Shown here one piece after another: positions 25,570 through 33,170 of a stretch of DNA of 48,364 nt; the first letter of the stretch is position 1, and every line of letters starts with the position of its first letter. Source of the stretch: an uncultured Acetatifactor sp. Lineage in GTDB: Bacteria > Bacillota > Clostridia > Lachnospirales > Lachnospiraceae. The notes below the pieces were generated by a model, which was not told where the DNA came from, searched no databases, and saw only the letters and a program-made list of their open reading frames with translations. Where the stretch lies: contig CALWRA010000024.1 of the NCBI GenBank assembly GCA_944383825.1, positions 1 to 48,364 on the forward strand, read 5' to 3'. Both the position numbers and the translations under genes were made by a program.

Positions 25570-25722
25570 TTAATAATTTTTCTCGTTGTTTTTCTGGCTG
25601 TTTTTCCGGCTGTTCTGGCTATTCTGACTGTTTTTGCAATTCTGGCCGCTCTGGCTGTTCTCAGAATTGTTTGTGCTGTTGTTGAATTTGTTATTGTCAT
25701 AATTTTGATTATTGTTGGACAT
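25570..25722 (-). CDS. Small Asn/Gln/Ser-rich protein
   Basis: The 50-residue ORF begins at 25722 after AGGAGGAATCTGAA, a very good ribosome site. Its product is low-complexity (MSNNNQNYDNNKFNNST..., later SQNSQNSRKNSQKNNEK) with one Cys and no hydrophobic segment. Its composition resembles gamma-type spore proteins of Bacillus, but that group is not established in clostridia, so I assign no function. A strong hairpin (AATAGGAAC...GTTCCTATT, 25530-25557) lies downstream and could end the transcript although it lacks a T-run. Confidence 0.6.
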   Translation of the reverse strand: MSNNNQNYDNNKFNNSTNNSENSQSGQNCKNSQNSQNSRKNSQKNNEKNY

Positions 25723-25927
25723 TTCAGATTCCTCCTGTTTATTTTTGGTTACAGGAGTATTATGGCAAAAACGCACAAAAAATATGCTAAAATTACCATG
25801 GTACTTTGGTACTGTTATGGTATTGCCTTTTTGATACAAAAGTACTATAATATACTTGTAAATAGATGACCCTTCATCATTTCTATTTACACCCTTATAT
25901 ATTTAATTTATTTATACTCCCCTCATT

Positions 25928-25959
25928 ATGAGCCGCCGGTCCCCTCCGGCGGCTCATAT
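25928..25959 (-). terminator. Stable hairpin after the DUF1700 gene
   Basis: TATGAGCCGCCGG pairs fully with CCGGCGGCTCATA across a six-base loop, 15 bases beyond the stop. There is no T-run on either strand, so it may stabilise the mRNA end or terminate weakly. Confidence 0.6.
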
Positions 25960-25973
25960 ACTGTACATCCGTT

Positions 25974-26429
25974 CTAATTAAGCCAGTCCCTGAACAGCTT
26001 TACCAAAAACACAATCAGCAGTATCGGCAGTATCACAGGCATAAAAAAGGAAAGAATGGAAAATGCCAGGCTGAATAAAAGCAATACGACCAAGACAACT
26101 GCGAGCACCCAGACCCAGCCGGGAACACGAAAAACTTTATTGGGACTTTTATTTCCCGCATCATAGTACTGCCTGTACTCGCTATAGGCTTCCCCACTCT
26201 CCCCGCCCTGATACCTTTCTTTTTCCGTTCCTGCGTTAGTCTCCACGATTGTTCTTGCAATCAGGCGCGGATCCCCCAGCGACGCAAGCACTTCTTCCTC
26301 CGTTCTCCCCTTTAAAATTTCCGTATTGATATAGTTCTGGTAATAATTTACATTATCCTCCACAATTCCCGGAGACACTCTGCCGCTCAGGGCGGCCCGG
26401 AGTCTGTCGATAAATTCCTGCTTTGTCAT
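25974..26429 (-). CDS. DUF1700/HAAS-domain membrane protein
   Basis: Residues 1-65 (MTKQEFIDRLRAALSG..., YYQNYINTEILKGRTEEEVLASLGDPR) match the helical DUF1700/HAAS domain often found with PadR regulators. A polar linker is followed by two adjacent hydrophobic segments (about 103-145, WVWVLAVVLVVLLLFSLAF...). No PadR gene is adjacent here. Function unknown; such proteins are thought to be sensory or anti-regulatory. GGAAAGGAAG precedes the ATG. Confidence 0.82.
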   Translation of the reverse strand: MTKQEFIDRLRAALSGRVSPGIVEDNVNYYQNYINTEILKGRTEEEVLASLGDPRLIARTIVETNAGTEKERYQGGESGEAYSEYRQYYDAGNKSPNKVFRVPGWVWVLAVVLVVLLLFSLAFSILSFFMPVILPILLIVFLVKLFRDWLN

Positions 26430-26443
26430 ATCTTCCTTTCCTC

Positions 26444-26833
26444 CTATTGGAGCTGATCCATCCCCTGCCCCAATGTAATTCTTTTTACATATGCTTCAGG
26501 ATCCCGTCTCATCTCCAACATGGCCCAAAAAGCCTTCAACGCCATTTCTTCCTTATTACATACGGAGGTGTTTTTTCCTGTATCTCCGATCAGATTATAG
26601 CGGTTTATCTGCCATACGTACAAATCTGTCATAGAAAAATTCCCGCATTTATACGCGTCAAGAAAAGTATGATGGTCCAGGTAAAACATAAATTCTTCCA
26701 TCATTTCTTCCTCCCGGACAAGTCCTTCCCAAAGAGTATTCAGCCAGCTTTCTTCCCTGTCTGCATAAACGCCAAGAGTCAAAAGTCCCTCATAAGCCTT
26801 AATTTTTCTGGCATCGTATACGATTCCCGGCAT
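26444..26833 (-). CDS. Conserved-looking 129-aa cytosolic protein of unknown function
   Basis: Begins MPGIVYDARKIKAYEGLLTL behind GGGAGGTGG. It is helix-rich with many Trp, Tyr and acidic residues (EEEMMEEFMFYLDHHTFLDAYKC; LYVWQINRYNLIGD) and has no membrane segment. It lies 14 bases upstream of the DUF1700 gene, in the same direction, so the two are probably one operon. I recognise no family. Confidence 0.7.
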   Translation of the reverse strand: MPGIVYDARKIKAYEGLLTLGVYADREESWLNTLWEGLVREEEMMEEFMFYLDHHTFLDAYKCGNFSMTDLYVWQINRYNLIGDTGKNTSVCNKEEMALKAFWAMLEMRRDPEAYVKRITLGQGMDQLQ

Positions 26834-27029
26834 CTAAGCCACCTCCCGGTAAACCCAAAATATACATAATACTACAGAAAGCTTACCTTTTCGCAAACGC
26901 CAAAATTATATTTCCATGTCCCCCCAAAGTTAAAAAAGAAAGAGACATATATTTTTTACATTGTATCATTTCTCTTTTTGTACGTAAATATCAGTAAAAG
27001 AAAGGATTTCTAAAGTTTTTATAAAAAGG

Positions 27030-27240
27030 CTATTCCCGGGCCTCTTCCCTTCTGTTCTCAGAGACCATAGCCCATATTTCCATAGCTTCAATGAGGGGCC
27101 GCATGGATTCTCTCAGTTCAATTAAAACGTATTCCGCTTCTGGAGGCACTTCAGGATAAACCGTACGGGCGATCATGCCCTCATCCATAGAACGCAGGCT
27201 GTCTGCAAGCTCCTTGCAGAAGGACGGTCCGGTAGTCTTT
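27030..27240 (-). pseudogene. HxlR-family regulator, C-terminal fragment
   Basis: Reading KELADSLRSMDEGMIARTVYP then EVPPEAEYVLIELRESMRPL matches the wing and C-terminal helix of HxlR/MarR-like regulators; compare RTVYAEVPPRVEYSLTELG in the intact regulator at 33368. The recognition helix and N-terminus are missing, and the frame is closed by a TGA just upstream. It is therefore a decayed copy. The rest of the 26834-27313 interval holds nothing else recognisable. Confidence 0.7.
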
Positions 27241-27313
27241 CAACTGCTGTACCGTCCTTCTATTCGATTCAATGCCTTACCAGTGCGAAAAGCCGGATTT
27301 CTGAAAGTTTCCA

Positions 27314-27777
27314 TTAATAGTTTTCAGCCTTTATCTCAAAATATGACCGGGGATGACTGCACACGGGACATACTTCAGGCGCCTTTGAACCAATTACGAT
27401 ATAACCGCAGTTTTTGCACTTCCAGATAGTATCACCGTCTCCGGAAAACACAATGCCATCCTCAATGTTCTGAAGAAGTTTTCTATATGCTTCCTTTGCA
27501 AATTTGTCATACATATCGGTCCATTCAAAATTTTCTCTCTCAGCAGCATCCTTCAGATTATCGGGAGTGGAACCGATCCCATCATGGAGAATCTTAAACC
27601 ATATTTTAGCATGCTCCTTTTCGTTCGCAGCCGTCTCTTCAAACAGCTCGGCAATCTGCACATAGCCCTCCTTTCTGGCCTTGGAGGCATAATATGTGTA
27701 TTTGTTGCGAGCCATGGATTCCCCCGCCAAAGCCTCCATTAAATTTTTTCCGTTTTACTCCCTTTTAATGTTGCCAT
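27314..27777 (-). pseudogene. Rubrerythrin with a frameshift after codon 11 and a TAATG restart
   Basis: Rubrerythrins reduce peroxide in anaerobes. The protein from 27739 (141 residues) keeps the di-iron four-helix domain (EALAGESMARNKY, EETAANEKEHAKIWF, FAKEAYRKLL) and the rubredoxin-like Fe(SCys)4 end (CKNCGYIV, CPVCSHPRSYF). The family's usual start is present upstream: ATG at 27777, after AAAGGAAGG, reads MATLKGSKTEK, then a run of six A shifts the frame into TAA. That TAA overlaps the ATG of MEALAGES as TAATG. Restart would give a protein lacking about 13 residues. It may be a true mutation, a sequencing slip or functional reinitiation. Confidence 0.8.
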
Positions 27778-27872
27778 TGTTACCTTCCTTTCCACTGCTA
27801 ATCAACCAATTTCATTATACTTGTCCCAGTTACAAAAAATCAATTAGACGTTAATATTTCTCCCAGAACCTA

Positions 27873-27901
27873 TTGCTTTTTTTCTACATTTTTTATATAA
27901 T
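27873..27901 (+). promoter_or_regulatory. Promoter of the riboswitch-oadB unit
   Basis: -35 TTGCTT (27873-27878) and -10 TATAAT (27896-27901), 17-base spacer. The start of transcription would fall at about 27908, right at the first riboswitch bases. Confidence 0.75.
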
Positions 27902-27909
27902 GAATCGAC

Positions 27910-28006
27910 AAAAGGGAGTAGCCACCATGTTCTGTATTCATGGATTGCAGGCGACATTCCGGCAGTCCGAAAACTGCCCGCCCGCAATTGAAATGGCGAG
28001 ACTTTT
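27910..28006 (+). ncRNA. yybP-ykoY (manganese) riboswitch aptamer
   Basis: The two conserved ends of this class are present: AAAAGGGAGTAGCC (27910-27923) and GGCGAGACTTTT (27995-28006), which pair as AAAAG/CTTTT and GCC/GGC. Between them are a hairpin CCATG/CATGG (27925-27943) and a second arm ATTGC-GGCG-ACATTCC-GGCAGT closed by ACTGCC-CGCC-GCAAT (27944-27988), with the asymmetric GACATTC loop expected for the Mn-sensing leg. The 3' P1 strand is also the 5' strand of the terminator that follows, so metal binding should favour read-through. Identified by recalled consensus, not by a covariance search. Confidence 0.85.
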
Positions 28007-28048
28007 ATCACGCAAGGGTTTCTTCCCGCATGGTAGAAGTCTTTTTTA
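27999..28048 (+). terminator. Riboswitch expression-platform terminator
   Basis: AGACTTTTATCACGC (27999-28013) pairs almost fully with GCATGGTAGAAGTCT (28028-28042), with an inner GGG/CCC, followed by TTTTTT. It shares AGACTTTT with the riboswitch P1 stem, so the two structures are mutually exclusive. Confidence 0.88.
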
Positions 28049-28079
28049 TTCTCAAAAAATAAAGAAAGGTGTTAAAAAA

Positions 28080-29216
28080 ATGTCATTTTTATGGGAAGGT
28101 CTCGCTGCCGTAACCTGGCAGCAAATCGTTATGTATGTAGTAGGAGCCGCCTTAATCTGGGTGGCTATCAAAAAGCAGTACGAGCCTGCTCTGCTGCTGC
28201 CCATGGGCTTTGGCGCCATTTTGGTAAATCTGCCTGGCAGCAACGCTATCGATCAGGTTCTTCAGGGAGTAGGTGAAACCCATGGTATTGTCTCCTGGCT
28301 CTATGACACAGGAATTGCAGCCTCCGAAGCCATGCCCCTGCTTTTGTTCATCGGTATAGGAGCCATGATTGACTTTGGCCCTCTTTTGGCCAAGCCTTCT
28401 ATGTTCCTGTTTGGCGCCGCCGCTCAGTTTGGTATTTTTGCCGCACTGCTGCTGGCTTCTGCTCTGGGATTTTCTTTGAATGACGCCGCCTCCATTGGCA
28501 TTATTGGCGCTGCGGACGGCCCCACATCCCTTTTGGTATCCCAAGTGCTCAATTCCCAGTATGTTGGCGCTATTGCCGTTGCAGCTTATTCTTACATGGC
28601 GCTGGTTCCCATTGTTCAGCCTTTTGCTATCAAGCTTATTACCACTAAAAAGGAGCGTTCCATACGTATGGAGTACGACAACAGATCTGTTTCCAAACGT
28701 ACCCGCATCCTGTTTCCTATTTTTACTACCATCATTGTGGGATTTATCGCTCCTTCCTCCGCATCCCTGGTAGGATTTCTGATGTTCGGAAACCTGATCA
28801 GAGAGTGCGGTGTGCTTGAGTCCTTAAGCCAGACGGCACAGACCACACTGACCAATCTGATCACTCTGCTGCTTGGTATTACCATTTCCTTCAGCATGCA
28901 GGCGGATTCCTTCGTGAAACCCGATACTCTGTTTATTATGGCTATTGGTCTTGCCGCATTTGTATTCGATACCTTCGGAGGCGTGCTCCTTGCAAAAGTT
29001 ATGAATCTGTTCCTGAAAAAGAAGATCAATCCCATGATAGGCGCTGCCGGAATTTCCGCATTCCCCATGGCTTCCAGAGTGGTCCAGAAAATAGCTCAGG
29101 AGGAGTCTCCTGGAAACATTGTTATCATGCACGCTGCAGGCGCTAACGTCGCGGGTCAGATTGCTTCCGCCGTTGCCGGCGGACTGCTGATTCAGCTTGT
29201 AACAAGTATGAGCTGA
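28080..29216 (+). CDS. OadB-like sodium-pump decarboxylase beta subunit (orphan)
   Basis: I start at 28080 (MSFLWEGLAAVTWQQ), behind AAAGGTG; the longer frame runs through the riboswitch. The 378-residue polytopic protein matches OadB/GcdB/MmdB: GAADGPTSLL with the conserved Na+-site Asp, GAAGISAFPMASRVVQ, and MHAAGANVAGQIASAVAGG near the C-terminus. In normal complexes it couples biotin-dependent decarboxylation to Na+ export. No alpha (carboxyltransferase) or biotin subunit lies near, only an OadG-like peptide downstream. Control by a manganese riboswitch suggests a role in metal or ion balance rather than decarboxylation. That role is inference. Confidence 0.88.
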   Translation: MSFLWEGLAAVTWQQIVMYVVGAALIWVAIKKQYEPALLLPMGFGAILVNLPGSNAIDQVLQGVGETHGIVSWLYDTGIAASEAMPLLLFIGIGAMIDFGPLLAKPSMFLFGAAAQFGIFAALLLASALGFSLNDAASIGIIGAADGPTSLLVSQVLNSQYVGAIAVAAYSYMALVPIVQPFAIKLITTKKERSIRMEYDNRSVSKRTRILFPIFTTIIVGFIAPSSASLVGFLMFGNLIRECGVLESLSQTAQTTLTNLITLLLGITISFSMQADSFVKPDTLFIMAIGLAAFVFDTFGGVLLAKVMNLFLKKKINPMIGAAGISAFPMASRVVQKIAQEESPGNIVIMHAAGANVAGQIASAVAGGLLIQLVTSMS

Positions 29217-29260
29217 CAGGTAAAAAGCAAGGTTTGTTAATTCAGTAAAGGAGATGGCAT

Positions 29261-29413
29261 ATGAATCACATTATAGTTGGATTGGAAATGATGGGTATGG
29301 GAATGCTGGGAATCTTCACCGCCATGAGCATCATCATGATAATGACATTTATTCTCGGCAAGATAGATTCCTCCTCCGCTTCCAAAAAATCTGCGGACAA
29401 GGCTTCCGAGTAA
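29261..29413 (+). CDS. OadG-like small membrane subunit
   Basis: This 50-residue ORF follows oadB by 44 bases with AAAGGAGA seven bases before ATG. It has one N-terminal membrane helix (VGLEMMGMGMLGIFTAMSII...), typical of decarboxylase gamma subunits (GLE-M-GMG pattern), and a short charged Ser/Lys tail (KIDSSSASKKSADKASE). OadG normally anchors the complex and binds Zn through a longer tail, which is absent here. Its pairing with the beta-like gene supports a two-subunit membrane unit. Confidence 0.75.
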   Translation: MNHIIVGLEMMGMGMLGIFTAMSIIMIMTFILGKIDSSSASKKSADKASE

Positions 29414-29462
29414 CGCATAGAATAAATTGCTTCCTCCCGGATGGGAAGAAGTGGAAAAGTAA

Positions 29463-29499
29463 AAACGGCGAAGGCTTCAAAAGAGCTTCCGCCGTTTTT
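29463..29499 (+). terminator. Terminator after oadB-oadG
   Basis: AACGGCG-AAGGCT pairs with AGCTTC-CGCCGTT, followed by TTTT. An A-run on the other side makes it potentially bidirectional, also serving the tRNA-Arg on the minus strand. Confidence 0.85.
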
Positions 29500-29605
29500 C
29501 ATGGTCTTAGAAGGAGCAGGCTGCAAGTCCTCAAGGCCGAAAAAATGCGCTGTGCACACCGACAGTACACAACGCATTTGAAAACGTGCATAAACACACT
29601 GAAAA

Positions 29606-29679
29606 TGTGCGTTAGAGGATTCGAACCCCCGACCTTTTGGTCCGTAGCCAAACGCTCTATCCAGCTGAGCTAAACGCAC
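29606..29679 (-). tRNA. tRNA-Arg (ACG)
   Basis: Acceptor GTGCGTT pairs with AACGCAC. Anticodon stem TTTGG/CCAAA closes loop CTACGGA, anticodon ACG (read as ICG after deamination). Confidence 0.96.
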
Positions 29680-29791
29680 ATCATGCAACAGATATTATCA
29701 CCTGCAACATTAGATATTTTACCTTTTTTGTCCATAAAAGTCAAGTACATTTTAGCTTTTATTTTCAAATAGTGGGACGCAAAATATAAAA

Positions 29792-30676
29792 TTACCGTAT
29801 GCCGGAATTTTCTGACTGGCGCTCTGACAAAATGATAAGTTCATCCAGCGCTTCCCCAATGTCGCTGTCCACACAAAGGCTTTGACCTTTAATCTCCCGT
29901 GGTATATAGGCCTCGCCCTTGTTGATGCAGACGTAACTCGCCTTAGGATTTGCGTGTACCTGCTGCCAAAAATTATATTTTATAATTCCCGGGGTATTCA
30001 TTCCTACTCCCAGCTCCAAATAAAGAACCGAAAGATTTTTGTGCCGCCGAACAAAGTCCTCATACCGTTCTGCAGCCCGGTACCAGCCCTCGTCCTGTAC
30101 AAAAGTATTATCGCTCCTAAGGTTCATGGTCATCGGCGCACTGCAGACAGGGCATCTGGGAATCAGCGCAGTTGGAATTTTCATATTCTGTTGCTCCGCT
30201 ACCATCCGGCGGACAGAATCTTCATTGTCATAGGTTTTGTTGTGGCAGGCTCTGGAGCATTGCCACAGGCCGTAATCGCCCTGAGTGTAAAAAAGACGCT
30301 TCTTATCAAAGCCGGCGAGCTGGAACTGATGATCCACATTGGTGGTGAGCACAAAGTAATCCTTACCCTCTACCAGTTCCAGAAGCCCCGTATATGGCCT
30401 GCCCGGCGTGACATCATAACGATTGACATAGATGTGCCTTGACCACCAGGCCCAGTATTCTTCTAAAGTGTCAAACGGATAAAAGCCCCCGGAATACATG
30501 TCGGAAATTCCATACTTGCGATGAAAGTCCGCAAAATTCTTTTCAAAGCGTTCACCGGAATAGGTCAGTCCTGAGGAAGCAGACAATCCTGCACCTGCTC
30601 CGATCAGAATCGCATCAGCAGCAAAAAGCAGATCCTTTAGTGACTTTTGCCCGTTGGTTGTTTTCAGATTCAGCAT
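29792..30676 (-). CDS. SirTM, class M sirtuin (protein ADP-ribosyltransferase type)
   Basis: The 294-residue protein has the sirtuin NAD motif (LIGAGAGLSASSGLTYSG) and TTNVDHQF, but the catalytic His of deacylases is replaced by Gln in FYTQGDYG. A zinc ribbon is marked by CSRAC and CPVC. This matches the class M sirtuins, which ADP-ribosylate proteins and are paired with a macrodomain that reverses the mark. Here the macrodomain gene overlaps it upstream by seven bases. Published operons often add a lipoylated GcvH-like target and a lipoate ligase; neither lies adjacent, so the target is unknown. Confidence 0.88.
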   Translation of the reverse strand: MLNLKTTNGQKSLKDLLFAADAILIGAGAGLSASSGLTYSGERFEKNFADFHRKYGISDMYSGGFYPFDTLEEYWAWWSRHIYVNRYDVTPGRPYTGLLELVEGKDYFVLTTNVDHQFQLAGFDKKRLFYTQGDYGLWQCSRACHNKTYDNEDSVRRMVAEQQNMKIPTALIPRCPVCSAPMTMNLRSDNTFVQDEGWYRAAERYEDFVRRHKNLSVLYLELGVGMNTPGIIKYNFWQQVHANPKASYVCINKGEAYIPREIKGQSLCVDSDIGEALDELIILSERQSENSGIR

Positions 30677-31461
30677 TGATCTTCTCCTAATAAACTGCGA
30701 TAAATTTCAAAATCGGTATCCTTAAATACATTGAAGATAACCCGATCTATCCCGGTATTTCCCTGCAAAAAGTCCCTCACCGTTTTCACTGCAATTTCAG
30801 CCGCCTCTTGATTGGGAAAATGAAATTCTCCGGTAGAAATGCAGCAGAAAGCCACGCTTTTCAACGCGGATTTATCTGCCAATTCCAGGCAGGAACGATA
30901 ACAGGAAGCCAGAAGCTCCTTATCCTTTCTCGTCACCCTTCCATAAATAATGGGTCCTACGGTATGCAGAATATATTTGCTTGGCAAATTATAAGCCGGC
31001 GTAATCTTGGCTTGCCCGGTGGGTTCGTCATAGCCTTGAGCACTCATGATTTTATCGCAGTAAATCCGCAGCTGAATACCGCTGCGAGAATGAATGATAT
31101 TATCAATACAGGAATGGAGAGGGCAAAAACAGCCTCGAAGGGCGCTGTTTGCCGCGTTGACGATAGCATCTGCCTTTAGTGTAGTAATGTCACCCTGCCA
31201 CAATACCAGGCGACTATCGCAGGGAAGAGATGGCAGCAGCTCTCCATCTACTATGCCCAGCTGATCTCTCTCAGCAGCCAAATATTCATCCTGTATCCTT
31301 AAGAAATCCTCATCTATGGGCTTAGGCGGGCGTATATTCATAAGCGCCCTCAGCAGCTTTTTCTGCTCCAGCACATCGGAAGGGATTATTATATTATGAT
31401 ACTGAGGATCTTCCGTCAGCAGCTCACGGATCAGATAAATGCGTTGTTCCCCGTGCGTCAT
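30670..31461 (-). CDS. Zinc-dependent macrodomain protein-ADP-ribose hydrolase
   Basis: The 263-residue protein has an N-terminal helical extension (RELLTEDPQYHNIIIPSDV, LMNIRPPKPIDEDFLRIQDEYL) and a macrodomain: WQGDITTLKADAIVNAANSAL, GCFCPLHSCIDNIIHSRSG (Cys-His-Cys zinc ligands in the catalytic loop), GQAKITPAYNLPSKYILHTVGP and FCCISTGEFHFP. This matches the zinc-containing macrodomains linked to SirTM, which remove ADP-ribose from modified protein. GAGG precedes the ATG. Its stop overlaps the SirTM start, so the writer and eraser are co-translated. Confidence 0.92.
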   Translation of the reverse strand: MTHGEQRIYLIRELLTEDPQYHNIIIPSDVLEQKKLLRALMNIRPPKPIDEDFLRIQDEYLAAERDQLGIVDGELLPSLPCDSRLVLWQGDITTLKADAIVNAANSALRGCFCPLHSCIDNIIHSRSGIQLRIYCDKIMSAQGYDEPTGQAKITPAYNLPSKYILHTVGPIIYGRVTRKDKELLASCYRSCLELADKSALKSVAFCCISTGEFHFPNQEAAEIAVKTVRDFLQGNTGIDRVIFNVFKDTDFEIYRSLLGEDQC

Positions 31462-31554
31462 ACCTCTTTCTCCTTTCCAACCGTATTGTAAGAAGACATT
31501 GATTATTTTTAAATGTCCGATACATCCTGGTGTAGGCGATTGGACAGATTTACA

Positions 31555-32175
31555 TCAGCATCCCACCACCGCCCTTTTCGGGCAAATGCCCAGACAATTC
31601 CCGCAGTGCAGACAGTGATTCTGACGAATCACTGCAGGCACAGAGGAAAAGTCAATACAGTTCTGAGGACAGACCGTGCTGCAAGCCCTGCAGCCGGTAC
31701 AGGCATCCGTAATAAAATAACCTTCCTTTTCCTTCGCTGCCTGTCCAAAGGCGAAGGAAAAACGCTCTATAGGTTTTTTTGAGAGGTCAAACCATTCACC
31801 GTTTCCTTCATAAAGCTGAAAAACTGTCAGAGCTCTTTGAGATTCTCCTGTCGGATAAATTTCTTTCATATAAGGATTCTTTTCAAACAGAAGCGGCAGC
31901 AGTTCACTCCCAATCTCTCTCACCCTGCCTCGCACAGACACCGCTATACAGGACATGGTATCCTGCCCTTTCACACCGGTCAGGGCCATAGATCCCCGGC
32001 TCTTCAGCCGGCTATAAAAACCCTTGCCCATGGCGGTAAGAAAATAAAGACCGCTTTCGTCGGCGTCCATCATGTCAATAGCACAGGTGACGGGCAATCC
32101 GTCGTCATCTACCGTTGCGGCAACGGTTGTATGAATTTCCCGCTGCAGATATTGCAAAGCTGCGGCTGCGGTCAT
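31555..32175 (-). CDS. PNPOx-like flavin protein fused to a 2[4Fe-4S] ferredoxin
   Basis: Residues 1-140 form a split-barrel FMN-binding domain (TTVAATVDDDGLPVTCAIDMM, GLYFLTAMGKGFYSRLK). The C-terminus is a bacterial ferredoxin (CTGCRACSTVCPQNC and CLHCGNCLGICPKRA). The combination suggests an NAD(P)H- or ferredoxin-linked flavin reductase. I start at 32175 behind AGGAGG; an ATG two codons upstream is also possible. An inverted-repeat operator lies at 32243-32270, identical in format to the one near hxlR, so that regulator probably controls it. Confidence 0.88.
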   Translation of the reverse strand: MTAAAALQYLQREIHTTVAATVDDDGLPVTCAIDMMDADESGLYFLTAMGKGFYSRLKSRGSMALTGVKGQDTMSCIAVSVRGRVREIGSELLPLLFEKNPYMKEIYPTGESQRALTVFQLYEGNGEWFDLSKKPIERFSFAFGQAAKEKEGYFITDACTGCRACSTVCPQNCIDFSSVPAVIRQNHCLHCGNCLGICPKRAVVGC

Positions 32176-32242
32176 TATCATGCACCTCCTTTTATGATAT
32201 TTTACCCCATAAGGACTGTTAGTTAAGTAAGTATAATAATAT

Positions 32243-32270
32243 ACTATAGTTACCAAAAAGGAACTATTGT
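32243..32270. promoter_or_regulatory. HxlR-type operator upstream of the flavin/ferredoxin gene
   Basis: ACTATAGTT and AACTATTGT form an inverted repeat (8 of 9 matching) around ACCAAAAAGG. The same motif stands at 33171-33194 near the HxlR gene with the same 10-base centre. Confidence 0.7.
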
Positions 32271-32292
32271 ACAAAGTCCCATTGCCATAGCC

Positions 32293-32998
32293 TTAGAATT
32301 TTCCGTTCTGATTCTGCCAAGTGGATTCATCTGCTATAATTTCCATCACATCCCAATGCTCGGCAATTTTTCCATCCTCTACTCGCCACAGATCGTAATA
32401 GCTTGTGGGTACGCCTCCGAAGGTACCTTCACTGACTGCCAGCACAAAATTGCCCTGAGCCAGTACCTGATGAACAGTGGTGTAAATCATCCGAATTCCC
32501 TGTTCTGCAAGCGCCGACAGTGCTGCCCCCAGCCCGGATAAGCCATCCGCAATTCCCGTGTTGTGCTGTATATATTCGTCTTCCCGAAAGTATTCCGGCG
32601 TTTTTTCTGCATGATTGCCTTGCATCACATCATAAAGGAAGTTTTTCACAATTTCTCTGTTTTCCTCAGTTTTATCCAAATCTTTCAGCTCTTTTAATCC
32701 ATCGACCTGTGTTCTGCCGGATGGATTAGGCTCCGCTTTGGCAGCCAGATTATCCCAGTGTTCCGCAATTTGTCCCTTTTCGTCAAAACGGAAAATATCA
32801 AACGCCACCTGCTCTCCTGCTCCGGCAAAATTGTAAACCGTGTGCAGGAATACCTTATCGCCATCTTCAAAGGCTCGAATATTTCTGACAATCGTTTTCA
32901 CCGGAGAGCCAGCAAGATGCAAGCAAGGCTACAGCCTTTTCGGTGTCCCCGGAAGCAAATGTGTTAATAAGCTCAAGCGCTTTCTGCGTATTTGTCAT
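32293..32998 (-). pseudogene. NTF2/SnoaL-like protein gene with internal deletion and frameshift
   Basis: A clear start at 32998 (AGGAGGTAACGAAA then ATG) reads MTNTQKALELINTFASGD and TEKAVALLA, then leaves the family frame. The family frame resumes at 32922 (HLAGSPVKTIVRNIRAFEDGD) and continues through two NTF2-like repeats (FDIFRFDEKGQIAEHWDN; YYDLWRVEDGKIAEHWDV) to a normal end. About twenty residues between the parts seem lost together with a reading-frame change. Intact relatives are two-repeat cone proteins often beside HxlR regulators. A TTG start could still yield the 209-residue tail. Confidence 0.75.
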
Positions 32999-33121
32999 TT
33001 TCGTTACCTCCTATCATTTCAACAACTGATGACAGATCATTTCGGGCAGTGATATGTCCCAAATGATTCTCTGATTATTTGCAGAGCCCCGGACCGGCCG
33101 TTATCCCTTGCTCCTGATAGT

Positions 33122-33150
33122 ATTATATGTACATTATTTTCATCTGTAAA
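33122..33150 (-). promoter_or_regulatory. Promoter of the NTF2-like gene
   Basis: Minus-strand -35 TTTACA (33150-33145) and -10 TATAAT (33127-33122), 17-base spacer. Confidence 0.75.
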
Positions 33151-33170
33151 GTAAGCACCTAATTGTGGTG

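Noticed and set aside
27900..28080. T-box or other leader class before oadB
   Set aside because: No specifier-loop or TGG-ACC antiterminator motif; the GGGAGTAGCC and GGCGAGAC ends fit yybP-ykoY instead.
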